Positions 23,135-27,971 of a stretch of 27,971 nt of DNA are shown in pieces; within the stretch, counting starts at the first letter, position 1; the number at the start of each line of letters is the position of its first letter. Under the pieces are notes generated by a model. It saw only the letters and a list, made by a program, of their open reading frames with translations, was not told the DNA's origin and searched no databases. Both the position numbers and the translations under genes were made by a program. This DNA is from JBDRGD01 sp043818095 (lineage in GTDB: Bacteria > Chloroflexota > Dehalococcoidia > Dehalococcoidales > RBG-16-60-22). The stretch is taken from positions 1 through 27,971 of the forward strand of contig JBDRGD010000129.1 of NCBI GenBank assembly GCA_043818095.1, in the 5' to 3' direction.

Positions 23135-23164
23135 CCGACCGCTCTGCCGCTGAGCTACGAGCCC
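23093..23164 (-). tRNA. tRNA-Met (anticodon CAT)
   Basis: A complete 72-nt cloverleaf on the minus strand. The acceptor is GGGCTCG/CGAGCCC, the D arm GCTC..GAGC, the anticodon stem GTCGG/CCGAT around CTCATAA, the T arm ACAGG-TTCGAAT-CCTGT, and the discriminator A at 23093. CCA is not encoded. The anticodon stem lacks the three G-C pairs of an initiator and base pair 1-72 is intact, so it is an elongator Met tRNA or a lysidine-modified Ile tRNA. Confidence 0.95.
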
Positions 23165-23193
23165 CCGTTTTCCTGCAGTCCGCTACGGGTTGG

Positions 23194-23223
23194 ATTATAC
23201 TTGGTTCCCCTCTTTATCGTCAA
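23194..23223 (-). promoter_or_regulatory. Promoter for tRNA-Met
   Basis: Minus strand: TTGACG (23223-23218), an 18-nt spacer and a perfect TATAAT (23199-23194). The predicted start is near 23187, about 23 bases ahead of the tRNA. Confidence 0.65.
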
Positions 23224-23234
23224 GGAAAAACGGC

Positions 23235-23264
23235 TTGACGTTAGCCTGAGATTAAACGTAAAAT
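23235..23264 (+). promoter_or_regulatory. Possible promoter for the acyl-CoA synthetase-like gene
   Basis: TTGACG (23235-23240), an 18-nt spacer and TAAAAT (23259-23264), back to back with the tRNA-Met promoter. Its -35 forms a 7-bp inverted repeat with that promoter's -35 (CGTCAAG/CTTGACG). Transcription would start near 23271, only about four bases before ATG 23275 and past the AAGGAA ribosome site, so either the message is almost leaderless or another promoter is used. Confidence 0.3.
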
Positions 23265-23274
23265 AAGGAACAAT

Positions 23275-24711
23275 ATGCCGAACAGCACGTCTCCCTTTAA
23301 AGATATCCTTGACAGTATTTTCCCCGCGAGGTCTATCGCGGTGGTCGGCGTTTCCAACGACCCCGGCAAGCACCTCGGCGGGCGCGAATACGTGAACGCC
23401 CTGGTGGACGCGCGCTTTCCCGGCAAGCTGTACCCGGTAAACCCTTCCGGCGGAGAACTCCACGGACTGAAGATTTATAAGTCCCTGCAGGAAGTCCCGG
23501 ACCCCGTCGACTTTCTTATCTCCGCCATCCCCGCAAAATACAACATACCGCTGTTGCGCGACTGCGCTGCCAAGGGCATTAAAATCATCCAGATATACAG
23601 CGCGGGGTTCAGCGAAATCGCCGACCCTGAGGGCAAAAAGCTGGAAGAGGAGCTTGCCCGCACCGCCCGGGAGACCGGCGTGCGCGTTATCGGCCCCAAC
23701 TGCATGGGCATCTATGCTCCCAAATACAACTTTTCCTATCGCGTCGGCCTGCCTCCGGAGTCCGGCTCGGTCGGTTTTATCAGCCAGAGCGGGAGCAATT
23801 CCTTCCACGCTATCCGCGACGGCAACCTGAAAGGGCTCTACTTCAGCAAGCTCTTCAGCTACGGCAACGCCACGGACCTCACCGAGTGCGACTTCCTGGA
23901 ATACCTGGCGGAAGACCCGGAGACGAGCGTCATCGGCGGCTATGTCGAAGGCGTGCGCGACGGACGGCGACTCATAGATACACTGCGGAAAATCACGCCC
24001 AAAAAACCGGTCGTCATTTACAAGGCGGGCAATACGGTCGGCGGCAGCCGCGCCGTAGCGTCCCATAGCGGGGCCCTGGCTGGCTCAGAGCGCGTCTGGG
24101 AGGCCGCCCTGCGGCAGTGCGGGGTTCTCCAGGTATTCAGCATGGAGGAGCTCGTGGAGGCCCTCATGCTCTTCCAGTACATGGACCCGCCCACGGGAAA
24201 AAACGCCATTCTCATGGGCACGGGCGGCGGGGTGATTATCCAGTCCACCGACGAGACCATCGAGGGCGGTTTAAACCTCCCCCTGCTGCCCGCGGAGGTG
24301 CGGAAGTCCCTGGAAAAGACCTTCACCACGGAAGCCGGCGGCAGCTTCCGCAATCCGGTGGACATTTACCTGGGCCGCAAGGAAATCATTGAGCAGACCG
24401 TCAAGCTGCTGACGGGCCTGGAGCAGACAGACCTGCTGCTGATGCAGATTATGCTGGGCTTCAGCAACCAGACCGCAATGCTCCGTCCCTACCTGAAAGC
24501 CATCAGGGACATGAGTAAGAAAATAAACCGCCGCACCGCGATTATTATCCGCCCGGCGGGTTCCTTCCGCTATGCGAATTTTACCCTGAAGCTGCAGCAG
24601 TCCCTGATTGCTGCCGGTTACCCCGTTTTCGATTCCGCCCGGCGCGCCGCCACGGCCATCAGCCGCTACTACGACTTCTGCCAGCGAGTGCGCAACCTAC
24701 CCAAGTCATAA
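23275..24711 (+). CDS. NDP-forming acyl-CoA synthetase alpha-like protein (CoA-binding plus ligase domains)
   Basis: 478 residues. A Rossmann-type CoA-binding domain comes first (S-I-A-V-V-G-V-S near 20-27, P-V-N-P, IGPNCMGIY near 141-149). Succinyl-CoA-ligase-like domains follow (GFISQSGSNSF near 164-174; H264 in A-S-H-S-G-A-L-A-G-S, the expected phosphohistidine). Length and domain order match the separate alpha subunit of ADP-forming acetyl/acyl-CoA synthetases, which convert acyl-CoA, ADP and Pi into acid, CoA and ATP. The ATP-grasp beta subunit is absent here, and no beta gene is beside it. The substrate is unknown. AAGGAAC lies just before the ATG. The TAA interlocks with the TGA of the convergent LarA-like gene (6-nt overlap). 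Confidence 0.88.
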   Translation: MPNSTSPFKDILDSIFPARSIAVVGVSNDPGKHLGGREYVNALVDARFPGKLYPVNPSGGELHGLKIYKSLQEVPDPVDFLISAIPAKYNIPLLRDCAAKGIKIIQIYSAGFSEIADPEGKKLEEELARTARETGVRVIGPNCMGIYAPKYNFSYRVGLPPESGSVGFISQSGSNSFHAIRDGNLKGLYFSKLFSYGNATDLTECDFLEYLAEDPETSVIGGYVEGVRDGRRLIDTLRKITPKKPVVIYKAGNTVGGSRAVASHSGALAGSERVWEAALRQCGVLQVFSMEELVEALMLFQYMDPPTGKNAILMGTGGGVIIQSTDETIEGGLNLPLLPAEVRKSLEKTFTTEAGGSFRNPVDIYLGRKEIIEQTVKLLTGLEQTDLLLMQIMLGFSNQTAMLRPYLKAIRDMSKKINRRTAIIIRPAGSFRYANFTLKLQQSLIAAGYPVFDSARRAATAISRYYDFCQRVRNLPKS

Positions 24712-26025
24712 GGCCTCACCGGCAAGCTGCGGGTTGCGGTCCAGCGGCGATTTCCCTTCACTGGTATCCGGGAAATACTGCAGGGTGGCATCAGGGACGA
24801 CGACCACGCGCGGACGGCCTTCCGCTTCCGCTTTGAGAATCCCGATTATCTCCGCCCAGCTGCCCGCGATGGTCACCCGCTCCGCGTCACCCATCCAGTC
24901 CAGCCCTGTGCGGTCGATGTAGGGACCGAGGGCAATCATCCGCTTCGTCCGGGGCGGCAGGAAGTCCATCGGACCCCAGAGCCTGCCCCCGATGCTCTTA
25001 CCGAAACTGCGGGAGAGATAGTGGACGGACTGCCCGTCCGGCGTATTGGCGATAATCACCAGCGTGCCGCCTTCTTTCTTCAGCAGCTTGTAGCCGGTCT
25101 GCACCGCCAGCGAGGCCTCGGTGGCCTTGGCATAGGCGTTGCTCACCACGATGTCCGCCTCCGGGGGCGGAGGGGTGGTATAGACTTTGCGGGCAAGCTT
25201 GACGCCCTCCCGGTGGGCGGTCACCAAGTCCCCGACAAAAAGCCCGACCGTCTCCCGGCGCATATTAACGACGACGTTGACGCAAACGTCCAGCCCCGCC
25301 ATCTGCGCTGCTTCTTCGATGTCCATACGCAGGGCGTTGTTGTCCACTTTCCCCCACCCTACCGAAGGATTAAGCGCGCCCATGAGCCCGTCCCTGGACG
25401 GACGGCTGCGCCCGCCGATGTCATGGTGGTCCGCATAGATGGTGTTGATACTGGCGACGCCGGGCAGGAGCACTTTCGCCCCCCCGCCGAATCCCGCCGT
25501 GGGATGCGTCAGGATGGCGCCGATGGCTATCTTGAGGTCGCAGGACATGACCTCGCTGTTGATTTCCACCGTTGTGCCCCGGGAGGTCTTGCCCACCAGA
25601 GTGCAGTTTTCGTAGGGATTATGATTATAGACCGGGTATTTCCCGACGATATCCACGCCGAGCTTCTTGATGAAGTCCCCGACTTTCATCGCGCCGTGGC
25701 AACCGAGCGCGGCGATAAAGCGGATGTTCCCGTCCTTTATCCCCCCGTCTTTAAGCTCACGCAAGATGAAAGGCACCAGCTCCGCCGACATGGTGGGACG
25801 GCTCATGTCATCGAAAAGGATTACCGCCTCTTTCTTCCCCCGCGCCAGTTCAACAATCCGCGATGTGCCGATGGGACGGGCGAAAGCTTCCCCGATTTGC
25901 TTTCCAGTAAGTGCGGGGACATCCTTCCCCGCCATCTCACAAACAGCGACCTCCCACGAGTCCGGGAAATCGAGCTCAAGTTCCGTATCGCCATGCCAGG
26001 GTAGCTGGGGTACCTTTACCTTCAT
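24706..26025 (-). CDS. LarA-family (DUF2088) nickel-pincer racemase/epimerase-like protein
   Basis: A 439-residue protein of the lactate racemase family. Residues equivalent to LarA catalytic and cofactor ligands are visible: D72-D73 (F-D-D-M-S-R-P), H110 (G-C-H-G), H174 (T-H-P-T-A-G-F), K184 (G-G-A-K-V-L-L-P-G, where the pincer nucleotide is tethered) and H200 (A-D-H-H). The enzyme should therefore use the nickel-pincer nucleotide made by LarB/C/E, none of which is in the window. Many homologues act on hydroxy acids other than lactate, so I give no gene symbol. ATG 26025 follows GGGAGGGC; the start at 26046 would add seven residues upstream of that site. Divergent from the aminotransferase. 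Confidence 0.88.
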   Translation of the reverse strand: MKVKVPQLPWHGDTELELDFPDSWEVAVCEMAGKDVPALTGKQIGEAFARPIGTSRIVELARGKKEAVILFDDMSRPTMSAELVPFILRELKDGGIKDGNIRFIAALGCHGAMKVGDFIKKLGVDIVGKYPVYNHNPYENCTLVGKTSRGTTVEINSEVMSCDLKIAIGAILTHPTAGFGGGAKVLLPGVASINTIYADHHDIGGRSRPSRDGLMGALNPSVGWGKVDNNALRMDIEEAAQMAGLDVCVNVVVNMRRETVGLFVGDLVTAHREGVKLARKVYTTPPPPEADIVVSNAYAKATEASLAVQTGYKLLKKEGGTLVIIANTPDGQSVHYLSRSFGKSIGGRLWGPMDFLPPRTKRMIALGPYIDRTGLDWMGDAERVTIAGSWAEIIGILKAEAEGRPRVVVVPDATLQYFPDTSEGKSPLDRNPQLAGEAL

Positions 26026-26063
26026 CGTCCGCCCTCCCGGTTTCAAGAATGTTTACCGCTGTT

Positions 26064-26093
26064 ATTCTAGCACTTGGCCCGCCATCAGACCAA
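26064..26093 (-). promoter_or_regulatory. Promoter for the LarA-family gene
   Basis: Minus strand: TTGGTC (26093-26088), an 18-nt spacer and TAGAAT (26069-26064) preceded by TGC, an extended -10. The start would be near 26057, about 32 nt before ATG 26025. Confidence 0.5.
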
Positions 26094-26125
26094 CGCCGCG
26101 GTTATGTCCGGCGGGCCGGGCAAGC

Positions 26126-26154
26126 TTGTCATCCGTGGGAACAGTAGCTATAAT
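26126..26154 (+). promoter_or_regulatory. Promoter for the branched-chain aminotransferase gene
   Basis: TTGTCA (26126-26131), a 17-nt spacer and a perfect TATAAT (26149-26154). The start would be near 26161, 35 nt before ATG 26196, leaving room for the AGGGAAAG ribosome site. Confidence 0.65.
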
Positions 26155-26195
26155 AATTGACATACTGACCTATATCGAGGGGAGGGAAAGAACCA

Positions 26196-27113
26196 ATGCC
26201 GTCTTACGCCTATTTCCGCAAAGAATTCGTCCCCCTGGAGGAAGCCAGAGTCGGGGTGATGACCCACGCGCTGCACTACGGCACGGCAATTTTCGAAGGC
26301 ATCCGGGGGAACTGGAATGAGAAGAAAAAGCAGATGTATCTTTTCCGCCTCGCCGAGCATTACCAGCGGCTGGAGCGGGGCTGCCGCGTCATGAAAATCG
26401 AACTGGCGCACTCCGTGGAGGAGATGTGCCGGATAACCGTGGAACTCGCCCGGAAGTGCGCCTTCAAAGAGGACATCTACGTGCGCCCCCTCGCCTTCAA
26501 AAGCTCCCAGGCGCTGGGAGTGAGGCTGCATAATCTGGAGGACGATTTCCTGGTGTTCCCCATTCCCTGGGGGCCCTATCTGGATATGGACAAGGCAAGG
26601 TGCGCCGTGTCATCCTGGCACCGCCCCGGGGACAACGTTATTCCTCCCCAGGTAAAGATTACCGGGCTTTATGCCAACAATGCCCTGGCCAAGACGGAAG
26701 CTATCCAGAACGGCTACGATGAAGCCATCATGCTGTCCCCGGACGGGCATGTCTCCGAGGGCAGCGGGGAAAATATCTTCCTGGTCATCGGCGGGAAGCT
26801 GGTGACGCCCGCCGTCAGCAGCAATATCCTGCCGGGTATCACGCGGGACACCGTCATCACCCTGGCGCAGCAGGAGCTGGGCATCGAGGTGGTGGAGCGC
26901 CAGGTGGACCGCAGCGAGCTTTATACCGCCGATGAGTGCTTCCTTACCGGTACGGCGGCGCACCTCACCCCGGTGGCGGAAATCGACCAGCGCAAGGTCG
27001 GCGATGGGGAAATCGGGAAAATAACCGCCAGTTTACAGGCGTTGTATGCCGATGTTATCCGGGGCGACAGTGACAAATACCTGGGCTGGGGCACGCCGGT
27101 CTATCCGGAATAG
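26196..27113 (+). CDS. ilvE: Branched-chain amino acid aminotransferase
   Basis: A 305-residue fold-type IV PLP enzyme that transfers amino groups between glutamate and the 2-oxo acids of Leu, Ile and Val. It has H-Y-G-T-A-I-F-E-G-I-R near 27-37, K154 in Q-V-K-I-T-G as the PLP lysine, Y-A-N-N-A-L-A-K-T-E-A, and the E-G-S-G-E-N-I-F signature near 187-194. Length is typical. A D-amino-acid or aminodeoxychorismate-lyase relative is less likely because the full BCAT-I pattern is present. It has its own promoter and is not in an operon with the surrounding genes. Its TAG directly abuts the stop of the convergent aldolase gene. Confidence 0.93.
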   Translation: MPSYAYFRKEFVPLEEARVGVMTHALHYGTAIFEGIRGNWNEKKKQMYLFRLAEHYQRLERGCRVMKIELAHSVEEMCRITVELARKCAFKEDIYVRPLAFKSSQALGVRLHNLEDDFLVFPIPWGPYLDMDKARCAVSSWHRPGDNVIPPQVKITGLYANNALAKTEAIQNGYDEAIMLSPDGHVSEGSGENIFLVIGGKLVTPAVSSNILPGITRDTVITLAQQELGIEVVERQVDRSELYTADECFLTGTAAHLTPVAEIDQRKVGDGEIGKITASLQALYADVIRGDSDKYLGWGTPVYPE

Positions 27114-27683
27114 CTAACTGCCGGCGGTACCGGTCTTAATCGATTTCAGCAGGTAGAGTATCTGGCAGCTTTCCTCAAGGAAAGTGGTCAGGCTGTAGGC
27201 TTCCTCCAGCAGCTGTCCGATGGCGAAGCTGCCGTGGCCCCTGACGAGCACGACGGGATGGTCCCGTATGGCGCTGGCGATTTCATCCGCGAGAGCTCCG
27301 GGCATGACCTCCGTGTCCCAGCCGAGCACCGGCACCCTGCCGATAGTCGACATTGCCTCCGGGTTATGGGGCACTACTTCCTTTTCTCCCAGGGAAAGCG
27401 TGATGGCATGGGGCGGGTGAGCGTGGACGATGGCCTGTGCCTGGGTCTGCTGGTAGATTGCCCGGTGTACCGGCAGCTCGCTCGATGCCAGCGGGGTCGC
27501 CCGGCTGTTCTTGTAAACGCCGGTCTCGATGAGGTCGTCCTCCTGGAGGCCGTTCAGCATACTGCCCCGGCGGGTAATAAGCAGCTTGCTTCCCAGGCGG
27601 ACACTGAGATTACCGCTGCAGGAAGCCACCAGACCCCCGGTGAAGAGGTCCCGTCCCACCGTTTGAAAACGGGCCAGTATCAC
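27114..27683 (-). CDS. Class II aldolase/adducin family protein
   Basis: A 189-residue zinc-dependent aldolase-fold enzyme (fuculose-phosphate aldolase, ribulose-phosphate epimerase or methylthioribulose-phosphate dehydratase group). It has C-S-G-N-L-S-V-R near the N-terminus, the catalytic glutamate in S-S-E-L-P-V-H, zinc histidines in V-H-A-H-P-P-H-A, and a later R-G-H-G-S. The sugar-phosphate substrate cannot be told from sequence. I chose GTG 27683 (V-I-L-A-R-F start) because a G-rich ribosome site (GAGGGGGG) lies just upstream. The in-frame ATG at 27794 would reach into the lexA 3' end and add a 37-residue tail foreign to the fold. Confidence 0.88.
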   Translation of the reverse strand: MILARFQTVGRDLFTGGLVASCSGNLSVRLGSKLLITRRGSMLNGLQEDDLIETGVYKNSRATPLASSELPVHRAIYQQTQAQAIVHAHPPHAITLSLGEKEVVPHNPEAMSTIGRVPVLGWDTEVMPGALADEIASAIRDHPVVLVRGHGSFAIGQLLEEAYSLTTFLEESCQILYLLKSIKTGTAGS

Positions 27684-27738
27684 GCACCCCCCTCGCGCCG
27701 TTACCCGGCACGGACACAGGACAATTGAATCTAGGAAT

Positions 27739-27767
27739 AATGTAGCCGTTTCGCCGGGAAAAATCAA
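27739..27767 (-). promoter_or_regulatory. Promoter for the class II aldolase gene
   Basis: Minus strand: TTGATT (27767-27762), a 17-nt spacer and TACATT (27744-27739). The start would be near 27732, about 50 nt before GTG 27683. It suggests separate transcription from lexA. Confidence 0.5.
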
Positions 27768-27786
27768 ATCGGGTGCGGGTGCCCCG

Positions 27787-27971
27787 TCAGGCAAGCTGCC
27801 GGATAACGCCGATGACCCTGCCCTGGACCTCCACGTTCTCCGGACGGGCGAATATCGGCTGCATGTCGCGGTTGGCGGGCTGAAGGCGCACGGAATCTGG
27901 TCCGGGATATATCTTCTTCAAGGTGACCTCTTTTTCGTCTTTGAGCCAGACCGCCGCCATCTCCCCGCTGG
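27787..27971 (-). CDS. lexA: LexA repressor, C-terminal fragment (5' end outside window)
   Basis: The last 61 codons of LexA, the SOS-response repressor that cleaves itself when RecA is activated. The visible part is the S24-peptidase domain: S-G-E-M-A-A-V-W-L, then E-V-T-L-K with the catalytic lysine, then L-Q-P-A-N-R-D-M-Q-P-I and the terminal V-Q-G-R-V-I-G-V-I-R. The catalytic serine, the cleavage site and the DNA-binding domain lie beyond the window edge. The TGA is at 27787-27789. The gene identity rests on this well-conserved C-terminus. Confidence 0.93.
   Translation of the reverse strand, partial: SGEMAAVWLKDEKEVTLKKIYPGPDSVRLQPANRDMQPIFARPENVEVQGRVIGVIRQLA

Noticed and set aside
27684..27794. 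Longer N-terminus for the class II aldolase reaching 27794
   Set aside because: It would overlap the lexA stop and cover a good promoter; the extra 37 residues do not fit the fold.

Overview
The window looks like a piece of a GC-rich bacterial chromosome, most likely from an anaerobic, sediment- or subsurface-type lineage. I lean to Chloroflexota (Dehalococcoidia-like). The grounds are the DapL-type lysine route, an archaeal-type ApgM mutase packed with pgk, tpiA and dxs, a TAXI-TRAP transporter, LarA- and NDP-forming acyl-CoA synthetase-like proteins, a ferredoxin-flavodoxin fusion and an apparent selenoprotein. The taxonomic call is inference from gene content only.

Region 1 (1-8.9 kb) is an accessory catabolic or uptake locus. 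A minus-strand operon runs from a TAXI-type TRAP binding lipoprotein (6954) through a fused TRAP permease and an amidohydrolase/decarboxylase-like enzyme to an Old Yellow Enzyme-type flavin/Fe-S reductase (ends 624). It is flanked by two members of one poorly characterised family. One is only a C-terminal remnant at the left edge (1-627). The other (7224-8915) is complete and divergently transcribed, and carries an in-frame TGA at 7584-7586 inside a U-G-A-C motif, the hallmark of the UGSC (seleno)protein family. A small stem-loop with SECIS-like spacing follows the TGA. A divergent promoter pair with a palindrome between the -35 boxes links the selenoprotein gene to the transporter operon. This is the most interesting system in the window.

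Region 2 (9.0-20.6 kb) is housekeeping. It holds a tRNA-Arg(TCT), a DedA membrane protein, then a tightly packed plus-strand run: dxs, pgk, apgM, an isoprenylcysteine methyltransferase-like protein, tpiA, miaA, dapF, dapL, hflX and an EamA permease. Start/stop overlaps of the ATGA type join several of these. The EamA gene is bracketed by a 21-nt direct repeat.

Region 3 (20.6-23.2 kb) is an AT-richer accessory patch. It contains an orphan small membrane protein, a flavodoxin/2x[4Fe-4S] protein that seems to use a CTG start, and a small islet between a complete tRNA-Met(CAT) and a duplicated 3' half of that tRNA. The islet carries one two-helix channel-like gene with an unusual selectivity filter.

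Region 4 (23.2-27.97 kb) has an NDP-forming acyl-CoA synthetase alpha-like protein, a LarA-family nickel-pincer enzyme, a branched-chain aminotransferase, a class II aldolase and the 3' end of lexA. Three tail-to-tail gene pairs in the window have abutting or interlocked stop codons. No gene-free stretch exceeds 300 bases, and I saw no CRISPR array, rRNA, insertion sequence or replication origin.
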